The notes below the pieces were generated by a model, which was given only the letters and a program-made list of their open reading frames with translations, had not been told where the DNA came from and made no database searches. Of a stretch of DNA of 28,931 nucleotides, positions 11,889 to 22,607 are shown piece by piece. Position 1 is the stretch's first letter; every line of letters begins with the position of its first letter. The translations under genes and the position numbers were made by a program. This DNA comes from Schoenoplectus triqueter (lineage: Eukaryota > Streptophyta > Magnoliopsida > Poales > Cyperaceae), in NCBI GenBank assembly GCA_964058805.1, contig CAXKVV010001686.1, positions 1 through 28,931 of the forward strand, given 5' to 3'.

Positions 11889-12437
11889 ATCATCCCTTCC
11901 CAACCCCCCTACGAAACAGGACTGCTGTTTGGATTGGATGAAGCGCGTGAGTCATCTAATTTTAAGCTATGATTGCCTATATTGAAGCAAACTTTTGTGA
12001 TATCTAAAAATAATGATCCCGTGATGTCTATTTATACTGTATTATAAAAAAAATGTATGTTTCGGAGTCAGTTTTTTTAATGATTAAAATTTCTTTAATT
12101 GAAAACGATATGCATTAATATTTTTAAAAATTAACGATTCAGATTTAGCCAATTTTCTTCTTCTTTTTGTTTGTTATTTTTTTATCATTTATTAGTAGAA
12201 GATGTAAAAAGAACTTATCTATCAAATAAATTAGTCATTAACTATTTTTGGTTTGTTTTAAAAAAAACTATCAATCCTCCAACTTTACTTAAAAAATATT
12301 ATATTTTATTAATTATATCTGTATCTATATTTATATCTATAAGGACATCATACTATCATATTTCTTAACAGACACACGTTGGTGTATGTAATGTTTTTAG
12401 TACATCGTTTTCTGTAACAATTTTCTCTCTTGAGCAG
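11889..12437. other. AT-rich spacer before the ABCG remnant
   Basis: No coding homology was found. The last bases before 12438 (pyrimidine-rich, ending tgagcag) act as the splice acceptor of the first surviving ABCG exon, so part of this stretch is old intron. The rest of the transporter is not present upstream in this window. Confidence 0.45.
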
Positions 12438-12717
12438 TGTCAATTGTGTTCCCATATGTGCTTGTATAGACTCTCATTTATGGCATCATATACTATAGCC
12501 TAGGTTCATTTGAATGGAAGGTAACCAAATTTCTTTGGTACCAGTTCTTCATGTATTTCACACTGTTGTACTTCACCTTTTTTGGAACGATGACAACTGT
12601 GCCATCACGCCTAACCATAATGTTGCACCAATACTAGCTGCACCATTCTACACTCTCTGGAATCTCTTTAGCGGATTCATGATTACCCATGAAATCTATG
12701 CCCGTCCATGTTAAGTA
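12438..12717 (+). pseudogene. ABCG/PDR transporter pseudogene, penultimate exon
   Basis: Translation gives the last part of the second membrane domain of a pleiotropic-drug-resistance (full-size ABCG) transporter: a segment like IVFPYVLV, then FEWKVTKFLWYQFFMYFTLL, then in another frame ITPNHNVAP and FYTLWNLFSGFMIT. These motifs are strongly conserved in plant PDR proteins. Two lesions are visible: a TAG at 12467-12469 where the family has glutamine (VQTLIY), and a one-base loss near 12600-12606 that shifts the frame just before ITPNHN. The expected upstream 1200 or so residues (two ATP-binding domains, first membrane domain) were not found between here and the aminotransferase gene, so the copy is truncated. 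The frame ends with TAA at 12715-12717, so the true exon end is uncertain. Confidence 0.88.
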
Positions 12718-12926
12718 TTTTCTACGGCGGTTCAGTATTAGCTTAGTAAGACTTGTTAACCAATATTTAACAGAAGTTTCTTGTTATTCGGGAAGTCTGC
12801 TAAGAAAAAAAACATCTAAGAAACTTTCCTCGTAGCAATTTTGCTAGTTTCGACAAATATAACCTCCAAGTTATAAGGCTGTCTATAGAATAAGTTAGTC
12901 AATACATATATTTGTGACGGCCAATT

Positions 12927-12931
12927 GTGAA
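12927..12931. repeat. Left target-site duplication GTGAA
   Basis: GTGAA directly precedes the left LTR and is repeated exactly at 19175-19179 after the right LTR. Five bases is the usual length for copia integration. Confidence 0.8.
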
Positions 12932-13376
12932 TATAAAATACGTTTAAACATAATATATTTTATTATTAAATTAAAGACAAAATATGTAATTCATATAAAA
13001 TAACAAAAATAATTAGTTAGAACTCGTAGTTCTGAAAAACAGACATCTTGAAACGGATATGAGCGGAAGCGTAAGTACTGATCTTCAGAGATTTTTTTCA
13101 GATGTAATGATGGTTAATTAGACGTTATTCCTTGAACTCTTTTTTAATTTGCTTTAGTAGACGAAATTATGTTAAGTCTATAAAAATATCAGAACATGAG
13201 CCCTTTTATAATATCTGAGACAACCCCTAGGATCTAATACAATGAATTTGAATAATTGAATTTTTCCATCAAAAATATAGATGCACCAATTAATTAATTA
13301 TTCGTAAATAAACTTGGTTCATAATTATTAGTAGTAAGCCACACATTAAATATTAAAATATTTAAATATTCTAACA
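12932..13376 (-). repeat. 3' LTR of the copia element
   Basis: 445 bp, matching 18715-19174 over its whole length. Read on the minus strand it starts TGTTAGAATATTT and ends TTTTATA, so the 3' end is TA rather than the usual CA. It lacks a roughly 13-base insertion (repeat of TGCACTC) found in the other LTR near 19068-19082. Confidence 0.9.
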
Positions 13377-13387
13377 TTCTCCCACTT
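13377..13387 (-). other. Polypurine tract of the copia element
   Basis: The minus strand reads AAGTGGGAGAA immediately before the TGTTAG start of the 3' LTR. This is the expected position and composition for the plus-strand primer of reverse transcription. Confidence 0.75.
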
Positions 13388-13728
13388 GGCATAAACTTTA
13401 AACATTATAATGAAGTACATGTTCAAAATTGACCAATATAATTATCATTAACTTAAATCATATTTAGTTAGAAACACCAAACCAAACTAATACAATAAAA
13501 ATAACTATTATCGTTATTTGATCCCCATTAATTATAGTAGTGGTATTCTTTCCAATGAATGGTTGATAAAATTCATTCGATCCTCATAAGTCAAATTTTA
13601 CTTAAATTCAATAAGTAAAAATGATAATAATGCGCAACATAAGACATAAGCAAATATTATAAATTCAAAGTCAATATACATAAATGAAGTTTTAATACAT
13701 AAATTAAATATTATTCATTACAACAACA
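13388..13728 (-). other. 3' non-coding part of the copia element
   Basis: AT-rich sequence between the RNase H end and the polypurine tract, with no open frame. This is normal for the family. Confidence 0.5.
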
Positions 13729-14324
13729 TCACAACTCATTTATCAAATCCATGCCGATAACATGCTCTTTGTAAAGAGTAGATGATAATGCTTTTGTTAG
13801 AGAATCAGCTAACATAATCATTATATTAATATATTGTATGACAATAGTATAATATTTGACTTTGTCTCTAACAACAAGATATTTAATATCAATCCATTTA
13901 GAAGCACCGCTTGATTTTTTATTTTTAGAGAAGACAACAGCAGGCTCATTATCACAAAATAAGGTAAGTGACCTAACAATATTGTCTATCATTTGAAGTT
14001 CGAATATGAAATTATTCAACCAAACTGTTTGACTAGTAGCTTCATAACATGCGATAAATTTTGCTTGCATAGTGGAAGATGTTATTATAGACTGCTTAGC
14101 ACTCTTCTATGAAATTGGTCCTCCTGCAAGTATGAATATGTAACATAATGTGGATTTCTTATTGTCAACACAATTAGAAAAGTCAGAATCAGAATAACCA
14201 ATAACTTCAAGGTTATCTGACTTCCTAAAAGTAAATATATAGTCTTTAGTCCCTTGTAAATAGTGCAAAACTTTCTTAGCAACTTTTCAATGGTCCATTT
14301 TTTTATCTGTTTGATACCGGCCAA
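13729..14324 (-). pseudogene. Copia RNase H domain, broken
   Basis: The downstream frame (13729-14070) shows FIACYEA, LFCDNEPAV, KSSGASKWIDIKYLVVRD and MLADSLTKAL, which are copia RNase H hallmarks. The upstream part, read across frames, shows VIGYSDSDF, holding the first catalytic aspartate, and KSTLCYIF. A TAG at 14107-14109 replaces a conserved tryptophan (ISWKS context). The glutamates usual in the MEAEF block are changed (MQAKF here), so the catalytic site is probably lost even without the stop. Confidence 0.85.
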
Positions 14325-15240
14325 TCATGTCAATGGCAAATGCAATATCAAGACGTGTACAAACTTGAGCATACATTAAACTCCATACTACTTAAGCATA
14401 AGAAATTTTCTTCATCTGTGCACGTTCTAAATTATTTTTAGGACATTGAAACTTGCTGAAATATGAGCAACACTTGGAGAATAATTTATATGTTGTAATG
14501 CTTAAGTATTTTATCAATATATACTTTCTATGATAAACCTAAGATCTCAGAGACCGATCGCAGTGAATTTCAATACCTATAACGTAAGAGGCTTATTCAA
14601 GGTCCTTCATTTTAAATTTCTTTGATAGAAAATATTTTATCCCGTACAACATATCTAAATCACTATTTACTAATAAAATATGATCAACATAAATCAATAG
14701 TATTTTTCTTAAATCCAAACTCGATTATAGCTTGATCAAACTTAAGATACCACTGTCTTGAAGCTTGTTTTAACCCATAAATTGATCGTTTCAACCAACA
14801 TCCCATATGTTCCTTGTCTTTAATAACAAAACTTTCAGATTATTTCATATATATTTTTTCATGCAAGTCACCATTAAGAAATACAGTTTTTACGTCCATC
14901 TGATGTAATTCTAAATCATAATGCGCTACAAAAGCTAAAATAATTCGTAATGAATCTTACTTTGAGACTGATGATATTATCATATTGTATTCCTTCTTGT
15001 TGTGTAAATCCTTTAGCAACTAGCTAGGCCTTATATCTTTCGATGTTACCTTGAGAATCAGTTTTAGTTTTATAAACTCATTTACATACTACAAAATTAA
15101 TTTTGATAGGTAACTCAACAAGGTCCTAAATTTCATTAATTTTCATAGATTTTATCTCATCATTCATGATTTCTAACCATTGAGATAAATTTCTGCTCAT
15201 AATAGCTTGCTTAAAGAAAACTGGATCATCTCCACGACAT
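14325..15240 (-). pseudogene. Copia reverse transcriptase, broken
   Basis: Pieces across three frames spell the copia RT in order: DDPVFFKQAI, an MNDEIKSM block, VYKTKTDSQGNIERYKA, LVAKGFTQQEGIQYD, HQMDVKTVFLNGDL and the palm motif LLIYVDHILL. The family motif YVDD reads YVDH at 14680-14691, so one of the two metal-binding aspartates is lost. Stops replace conserved tryptophans at 15126-15128 and 15078-15080, with further stops and frameshifts. It is non-functional. Confidence 0.87.
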
Positions 15241-15470
15241 AAATCACAACCTTCTTAAGTAAGATATACAATATAATCATCAGATATTAGAGACTTCATT
15301 TCTCTTTGTGATTTACGCAAAGGTTCTTGTGGCAGCATAGGTACTTCATCAATGTTAAAAACATTATTAACATTAGTACCATCATTTTCCTCTAAAGGAG
15401 AAAAACATATAATCTCTGTAAAGATCAAAGTTGGAATATAAGTTCGATCTTATTTTTGTAGGTTTACAGT

Positions 15471-16519
15471 TCATTTTTTATTACTCCCACTAATATTGCT
15501 ATTTTCAAAAAATACTGCATGTCTAGTCTCAACTATTCTAGTGGTATGCGAGGGACAATAAAATTTAAAACATTTAGATCTCTCTGGATAACCTATGAAA
15601 TAACAACTAATGGTTTTAGAATCCAGTTTCTTAATATGTGGATTATACATTTTTGCTTCAGCAGGACAACCCCATACACGTAAGTATTCTAATTGTGGTT
15701 TTTTGCCCGTCCATAATTCGTAAGGTATTGTTGGAACAAATTTACTAGGAACTCGATTTAGCACATATATTGATATTTTTAGATCTTCGGACCACAAATA
15801 TTCTGATAAAGTAGTATTACATATCATACTATGTACCATATTCATTAATATACGATTACGCCTTTCAACTACTCCATTTTGCCGAGGATCTTCCGACATA
15901 GAAATCTGATGTACAATATCATTTTCTTGAAGAAACAAAGCAAAAAGACCTGGACTTTGACCAAAATATTTGTGGTCCGAAGAGTTCAAAGTGGTGAAGT
16001 TTAAAATTAGCATAATATTTGTGGTCTGAATACAGTTCATTTTTTATTATCTAACAATTTTAATTTTAAGATTATGCTAATTTTAAACTTCAGCTTTAAA
16101 AATCTTAAATTTATCAAGTGCCTCTGATTTTTTAGAAATTAGGTACACATAAGCCTAACGAGAATAATCATCAATAAAAGTGATAAATAATTTATGTTCA
16201 TTAGACTTGGAGTGGGAAAAGGACCGCATATATCAGTGTGAATTATTTTCAATAGTCCCCCACTTCGAATGAATCCTTTCTTATTTCTCTTAACAAACTT
16301 TTCATTAACGCATTCAATGCAGTTTTCAAAATCAGAAAAATCGAATGTTGGGAGAATTTCATTCTTAATGATATGTTGCATTCTATCTCTTGAAATATGA
16401 CCAAACTTGTAATGCCATAATTTTGAAGAATATCCACCTTCATGATTTTTTTTAATTCTATGTTTAACATCAGTAATATTCAAGGATAATAAAGATTCAG
16501 AAATGAATAATTTAAACAT
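15471..16519 (-). pseudogene. Copia integrase with GAG-pre-integrase zinc domain, broken
   Basis: The N-terminal part (16139-16519) has the HHCC zinc-binding pattern (LWHYKFGH, then CIEC) and the start of the catalytic core (IHTDICGPF). The C-terminal part (15471-16040) has DPRQNGVVERRNR, with the catalytic glutamate, then LNRVPSKFVPTIPYELWTG and LRVWGCPAEAKMYNPHI. Between them, where the family carries the second catalytic aspartate (VRSD.GGE), the sequence is disrupted by a patchwork at about 15982-16060, so the active site is destroyed. Confidence 0.88.
15965..16091. other. Patchwork filler interrupting the integrase core
   Basis: The integrase reading is collinear on both sides (IFKAEV before, GQSPGLFALFLQEN after), but the middle is built of copies of nearby DNA. 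A 21-base perfect inverted pair lies at 15996-16016 and 16071-16091. A 17-base direct pair with one mismatch lies at 15965-15981 and 16014-16030. A 19-base perfect copy at 16031-16049 matches 15465-15483, about 560 bases away. This is the pattern expected from break repair with short templated synthesis. Confidence 0.7.
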
Positions 16520-16584
16520 AACTTATATAGATTATCACATAATAATTCAGAACCAATATACTTAGAGTTATGATATAGTCTCAA

Positions 16585-16870
16585 CTAATTATTTTCAAAC
16601 TGAAACATAAAACCACACGCATCAAGTTTAGAAATAGAAATTAACTTTCTAATAATACTAGGAATATATACTACATCATGCAAATCGAGGATAAAACCAC
16701 TCTTCAAAATCAAACGAAGAATTCCAACAGCCTCAACTTCAACCTCTAATCCATTAGTTACCTTGAGTTTTCTTTCTCCCTTTTGAAGTATCCTCACTGA
16801 AAGAAATCCTTGTAATGAGTTTGTAATATGCACATAGGCACTAGTGTCAACCCATCATATATTTAAGAGA
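16585..16870 (-). pseudogene. Copia protease and linker, broken
   Basis: The retropepsin motif is visible as WVDTSA with the catalytic aspartate, followed by a hydrophobic block (VEAVGILRLILKSGF) and YIPSIIRKLISISKL, which are typical of the copia protease to GAG-pre-integrase region. A TGA at 16857-16859 stands where the family usually has tryptophan, directly before the motif. The glycine usual in the DTGA/DSGA motif reads serine. Confidence 0.75.
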
Positions 16871-16939
16871 ATATCAATTAAAAGAGATTCATAAATCATG
16901 GAATTAAAATCATTACCATTCTTAGCGAGTCAATTTTTA

Positions 16940-17745
16940 AACTTCTTATAATCCTTCCTCACATGTCCATATTTTTTACAATGATGACACTTAGGAGTAT
17001 ATTTTATACAAGACTACTTGCTTTGTTAACATCAAAAAACATATCTATCTTATTTTTTATCTTTACCATTATCTTTAATTTTCTTCGCCTTTGGACCATT
17101 AATAATAACATTTGTAAAGTCAGGTTTTTCAGCCTTAATCCTTTCTTCTTCAACACACATAGAAATTAATTCGCTCATTTTTCACTTCTCTTTCTGTGTA
17201 TTATAGTTGATCATAAAAGAACCAAACTGTACAGGAAGAAAAGTCATAATGAAATGTACTAAGAATCCTTCAGAAATTGTCATATCCATGCCTTTTAATT
17301 TTACAGACATATCATTCATCATCATAATATGTTTACGTACACTGCTTATCCTATTATACTTAGAAGTGAGCATTTTCATTATGAGAGCACTTGCATTAGC
17401 CTTAGAAGTATTCTTAAATTGCTCTTCAACAGAAACTAAATATTCTTTAGCAGTGAAAAAATTACTTTTTGCATCCTTCTCAGGAATACCTCCTCTTATT
17501 GCAGACGTAATAATATCTTTCATAATCATGAGAGACATGCGATTAGAACGCTTCCATTTAGAAAAAATAGTCTTATCATCAGCACTGCTTTCATTTGTTA
17601 AAACAACGGATTTGTCTACACGTAAGGCCTGGTCGATTTCCAGAACACCAAGACAAATCTCAATTTGATCTTTCCAAGTTGAGAAATTAGTTACATTCAA
17701 TGATATTATTCCAGAGATTTGAGCACTAACACTATTTAATGCAGT
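16940..17745 (-). pseudogene. Copia gag with degenerate zinc knuckle
   Basis: The open part (17182-17700) is a gag polyprotein of the UBN2/retrotran_gag type: FSTWKDQIEICLGVLEIDQAL near the start and a helical region ending MTFLPVQFGSFMINYN. No ATG is apparent at the expected start. A TGA at 17182-17184 replaces a conserved tryptophan, and the frame then continues with ELISMCVEEERIKAEKPDF before another stop. The zinc knuckle near 16950-16998 reads CHHC....H....Y, so the last metal-binding cysteine is lost. Confidence 0.85.
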
Positions 17746-18696
17746 ATTAAATTTAAAAATAAAATAAAATGCTTACTATTATAAACTAAATATCCACAAA
17801 AAATAATAAAATTAGATCAACTAAAAGTTATAATAATTAATTAATCTGAAATAAATAATAAAATGCCTAATAATATTTCAGTTCTAACATAATAGTTGAT
17901 CCATAAATAAAATCAATTCATATCACCGTTGGGCAGAAATAAATTGAATTATATAACATAATTTATTTAATAAATTATACTGACAATTAAAGTTAGTAAA
18001 ATTGACAATAATAATTTATTAAACGTAAAACATAATAGTAATACAAACATAATGTAAAATATATATTTTTTTTTTAATAAAATGATAGTCACAATTAAAG
18101 ATTATAAAATTGATACCAATTAAATATTAAAAGTAAATTGATATAGAGTAACGCAAATTATATATAATAAACTTCCGTTAGGTTGTTTAGTATATATAAT
18201 GATTTTTGGATAGATAAAATAGAATAAAAAATTATAGCATAAAACAGAAAAAAATCAAGATTATAGCATAAAAAGTACTCATTTGAAAAATTACATTCCA
18301 AAAATAAAATAGGATTCGTAATTATAACATAAAGGAGATACTAATTATAAATAATGACATCTCAAAAATAGAATGAGATTCTATACAAACCCCTCAACAA
18401 AAGTCCCATCATATCTAGTTATAGACCCCTAGATCAATTTTCTGAAATAAAGGATTTGGATGGGGTTTGAACCAAAAAATCATGCTTCTATGTTTGCATT
18501 CAATCAAAGTATATGAGAAAAAGTACCTATATGCTCATGTGCACATGTGGATGGCAAAAAGTAAATTCATAGCCATCTCCAATTTATACACAACGAAGTA
18601 AAGCAATTTAATACAAAACTCCAACGTGTATACACAATTTACATTAGTAATTGAATATGAAAATAATAATATTGCATCTTACATGAAAATACGTTT
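17746..18696 (-). other. Untranslated leader of the copia element
   Basis: About 950 bp of AT-rich, non-coding DNA between the primer-binding site and gag. Only short random frames were seen. Confidence 0.55.
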
Positions 18697-18709
18697 GGAT
18701 CTGATACCA
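18697..18709 (-). other. Primer-binding site, tRNA-Met type
   Basis: The minus strand reads TGGTATCAGATCC five bases inside the 5' LTR. Copia elements generally use TGGTATCAGAGC, complementary to the initiator methionine tRNA; one base differs here (T for G). Confidence 0.8.
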
Positions 18710-18714
18710 AATAA

Positions 18715-19174
18715 TATAAAATATATTTAAACATAATATATTTTATTATTAAATTAAAACCCAAGAACATATAATTCATATAAAATAACAAAAATAATTA
18801 GTTAGAACTCACAGTTTTGAAGAGCAAACATCTTGAAATTGATATGAGCAGAAGTGTAAGTACTAATCTTCAGAGATTTTCCTCAGATGTGATGATGGTT
18901 AATTAGACGTTATTCTTTTAACTCTTTTCTGATTTGCTTTAGTATACAAAATTATGTTAAGTCTATAAAAATATCAGAATATTAGTCCTTTTATAATATC
19001 TGAGGCAATCCCTATGATCTAATACAATGAATTTGGACAACTGAATTTTTTCATTAAAAATACAGATGCACTCTTTAAATGCACTCATTAATTAATTATT
19101 CGTAAATGAACTTGAATCATAATTATTAGTAGTAGGCCACACATTAAATATTAGAATATTTAAATATTTTAACA
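18715..19174 (-). repeat. 5' LTR of the copia element
   Basis: 460 bp. It aligns with 12932-13376 with scattered substitutions, many of them CG in the left copy against CA or TG here, plus a short insertion near 19068-19082. It ends next to the second GTGAA copy at 19175-19179. Confidence 0.9.
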
Positions 19175-19179
19175 GTGAA
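19175..19179. repeat. Right target-site duplication GTGAA
   Basis: An exact match to 12927-12931, directly after the terminal TAACA of the right LTR. Confidence 0.8.
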
Positions 19180-19458
19180 ACCCTAACCATAATTAAAATT
19201 CCCAATTTGTGTCATGTATATTATGTATTCGTCCCATCTTTTTATTTTTCTTACTGTCCTCTTCTCCTTCTCCTCCTTTCTGTCTTGCTCTATGATGTGC
19301 ATATTAAATTTTATTTTTAATGAAAATTCAGTAGGCTATTTGCCTGCTCAAAAAAAAAATCCCAATTTTTCTCAAAGAATGGAATGTCCTTCTAGGTAGA
19401 ATTATATTTTATGCACTCACAATGCTCAAGTTATGACATGTTTTCAATGAAGTTGCAG

Positions 19459-19733
19459 TCCATGTCAGGGTGGTGGAGGTGGTATTATTGGGCCGATCCG
19501 ATATTCTGGACCCTATATGGCCTTCTTGCATCCCAATTTGGAGATTTGGATCCATCCTTGTTGCTTTCTGATGGTGCAGCTAGCTCGACAACCATTAAAA
19601 TCTTCTTGAATGATCATTTTGGATTTCGGCATGAATATTTGGGCGTGGTGCAATTATGGTGGTTGGTTTTTTGGTGCAATTCGCAGTGGTGTTTGCCTAT
19701 GCGATCAAAAACCTAACTTTTCAAAGGCGATAA
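19459..19733 (+). pseudogene. ABCG/PDR transporter pseudogene, last exon
   Basis: After an acceptor ending gttgcag, the frame reads GWWRWYYWADPIFWTLYGLL, then ASQFGDLDPS and FGFRHEYLGVV. These are the hallmark C-terminal motifs of plant PDR-type ABCG transporters and follow directly on the exon at 12438. Near 19650 one base is missing; in the next frame the last membrane segment continues to the conserved end FQRR and a TAA at 19731-19733. Together with the stop and frameshift in the previous exon, this makes the copy a pseudogene. PDR proteins of this class are plasma-membrane exporters of hormones and secondary metabolites; this copy is not expected to work. Confidence 0.9.
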
Positions 19734-19822
19734 CAAACAGGTCAGACTTAGACGAGTGTTTAGAAATTATTTGGTTTTGGATTTTAGTAAATAATAGACC
19801 TCTGTTATTTAGGAAGCTTTAG

Positions 19823-20159
19823 ATCATAACTAGGGTGTAAATGGGTTTTATCGGATTCATATCGGATCATATTATTTTATTATTTTTTATTCAATTTGAA
19901 TCTAATATGTGTAAAATAATTAATTATTTTTATAATTTTAAGTAATTAAATATTAATTAAATTATAATTAAAATTTAATTAGTACTAAATTATAAAATTA
20001 CTTCAAAAAATATAATCAATCGGGTCGGGTCGGGTTGACCCGAACCCAATCTGATTCGATTCAGATTGAAAATATTAAACCCATATCTGACCCATTTATT
20101 TTTGGATCATGTTGGATCGGATTCAAATCGGATCAATAATTAACACTCCTAATCATAAC
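19823..20159. mobile_element. hAT-type MITE with perfect 8-bp target duplication
   Basis: The element spans 19831-20151 (321 bp) and is flanked on both sides by ATCATAAC (19823-19830 and 20152-20159). Its ends are TAGGGTGTAAAT and, on the other strand, TAGGAGTGTTAAT. Subterminal inverted blocks rich in CGGATC occur on both sides, and a GGGTCGGGTCGGGTT...ACCCGAACCC hairpin sits near 20020-20050. An 8-bp duplication with TAGGG-type ends fits the hAT superfamily. Non-coding. Confidence 0.85.
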
Positions 20160-22607
20160 ATAGAGATGTGTAATTGTATAGGGAATATTGTATTAAGTAA
20201 CTTGTACTTATGGTCTCAGAAATTTTCTGTCTTTGTGTGATTTGTTTTTCATAAACATAATACTGCTATATAATAGTTAAACAAGAATTTTCTTGTTCAA
20301 TTGATAAGCAATAGTACTAGTTTTATGATTGCCCATAGAAAATGTGGAAAGTCAATCCAAATTTGAGGTCTTGCGCAGTGCTTATCTGGAGATTGTCATC
20401 TTACATGGATACATTCTGAGGAAGAGGTTACCAATGCCAGATTATTTTAATAATTCATATAATAAATAATTAAAGAAAACAACTCATGGGAGATGAGAAA
20501 ATGATATATATTCACTTTGGTGGCTTGACTTTATTGTATTGCACTATTGCTTGAAAGTATCTGGGAACACACAGTGGATGCTCATCACAGTATTTTCATT
20601 AAAACAAGCTATTCATGATTATCAAGGCACATTACGAGGCTTAACAAATGCCTAGGTCTCATGTCTTTTCCTATGAGCAAAAAAACAAAACAAAGGGCTA
20701 AGAATAGCTTGCTTCGTTCTCAAAAGAAGAGAGAAAATTCTCCACTTACCAAAGAAAAAGACAACGATAACTACAAAGCAGCTAAACCATAATTTTATCA
20801 CTTGATGGTGCCAAATAGGGATGGAAATGTGATTAATAAATTCAATCGAATCGTCCTTTTTATTTAGGAACTGTTTCTACTTCCAAGTTTTATATCTACT
20901 AGACTAGAGTTGTTCATCAGGCTTTATCCAAAAAAATATAGCATATATAAATAACTATATATTTTAAATAATTTTTATTAGGAATTTTTTAACATAAGTA
21001 TATATTTTTTTCCGAAACTAAGAACATATTTAATTATAAATATTATTATTAGCTTACATAATAATTTATTAAAAAATAAAGAATCATATTATTTTAGTAT
21101 TTAAATCATACTTTAAAGACATCATAGCATTTCTTTAAATGAAAAAAAAAGAGAAAAATGATATGAATTATTTGATTGAGATAAATGAAGAGAAAGAAAC
21201 AAAATTAATGATAAAAATATAAATAATGTGCTATAACTAAAAAAACTTGAAAAAACTAATCCTCTATATCGATATAAAATTACGACTTTACTATCCAACA
21301 GTTCAAATCTTGTGTGCAATAATTTATTTGCCCACATTATATATGGTGTTCACATAACTACATTTTTTTTTCTTTCCTTTTCATTCCATAAAACATATTT
21401 TGGTTCTATTATTGGTAGCGTGCACTTTAGCATAGTTGCAACTTTTACCAAACATTTTCCAAGTTACTTTTCATCACTCAAGACATTGTGACTCGTACAT
21501 ATATGCACTAACAATATTTGGTTTTTTAATTTAAAGATTGCTGATTGTCCGGAGCCTTTTGTCACGACTTGTCACGTCAAGTACTAGTGCCAATCTTACT
21601 AGCGTCGATTTATTTTTGACACGAAAAAAATGATCGGTACTTGGATGCAACATATTACACTTCGTGGAAAAATATACAATTCCATTTTCGTAATTAAATT
21701 TTAATTCTTTTGCTAAAGTCAACATTTATCTAGATCATTGAAGCATATCTGTGTGATATGACTATGGTTAAAATATAATTTCAAATGTGATCTTCTCCTA
21801 TATCTCTTATCATGGAGATAGGCAGAATATATTTGCGGATCACTATACTTTCTCATCTAAAGGGGACATGATTATGGTCGAAATATAATTTCAAAATGTG
21901 ATCTTCTCCCATCTTCTTTCACCAAGATAGGTAGATGACAAATCGACCCACCCTTTTTATCTTCCTCAAAAATGGGCCCCTCAAAAGTTCAAGTCCAGGA
22001 CCTAGCTTTTAGGCATTTTAGAGAACTTTCTTAATTTTTCATTTACGTTATGCTCCATAGTGAAAGAGAATGGATGAGTGGAAAAGAGAAAAAAGACAAC
22101 AAAATTTTTTCTGCTCCAGAGTTCATTTTTCGGAGGTGAGAAGAGATGAATGGAGATTAACAGGAGATAAAAGCCTATTCATTTTGAAAAAAAAAATGTT
22201 ACCCCTTCAATTTGAAGTTACAAATTCTAATTCATATTTCTTTTTTCATCCTCTTCCATTCTATGCTATCCTTTCTCCCTCTAACTCGGGAGCACAGTTT
22301 AAAAGATCCTTCAAGAAGACAAAGCTAAAATTAGGTTTCACCCAAATTTTTTTTTGGGAGGATGCATAATTAATTCCTTTTTGTCATGCAGTACCTGTAC
22401 TTATAATAAGTTATAACGATCTGCATGTATAATTCAAATGGAAGCAACACATAGAGAACCGTGTGTATTTATCTGACGATTACATATGTTTCTAATTTGT
22501 TACAGTATAAAAATGGTTGGATTATTGATTAAGCAGATTTTTTTAGTAAATGAAAAAAAAATACTCAAACTGATCAAAAACATCCGATCTTTTGCAGCAC
22601 TAGCCTG
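20160..22607. other. Intergenic, no gene seen
   Basis: About 2.4 kb without a recognisable coding pattern on either strand. AT-rich blocks occupy 20930-21130. Short open frames (21122-21337 and 22070-22369, for example) are compositionally biased and match nothing I know. Confidence 0.5.
21758..21935. repeat. Imperfect duplication, about 110-bp offset
   Basis: Two related segments, 21758-21836 and 21868-21935, share atgaytatggt, aaatataatttcaaa and atgtgatcttctcc, then gatagg.aga. They are diverged by substitutions and small indels. Confidence 0.65.

Larger units (their letters stand above)
12932..19174 (-). mobile_element. Degenerate Ty1/copia LTR retrotransposon
   Basis: A 6243-bp element on the minus strand with two LTRs (12932-13376 and 18715-19174), a GTGAA target duplication on both sides, a primer-binding site resembling the tRNA-Met type, a polypurine tract, and gag, protease, integrase, reverse transcriptase and RNase H in that order. 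Integrase before reverse transcriptase defines the copia group. It sits in the intron between the two surviving exons of the ABCG pseudogene, opposite to its direction. Every coding domain carries stops, frameshifts or lost catalytic residues, so it cannot move on its own. The LTRs differ at roughly a tenth of positions by eye, many at CG versus CA/TG, which points to an old, methylated insertion. Confidence 0.93.

Noticed and set aside
17207..17668. 153-codon plus-strand open frame
   Set aside because: It is the antisense shadow of the copia gag, which matches a known family on the minus strand.
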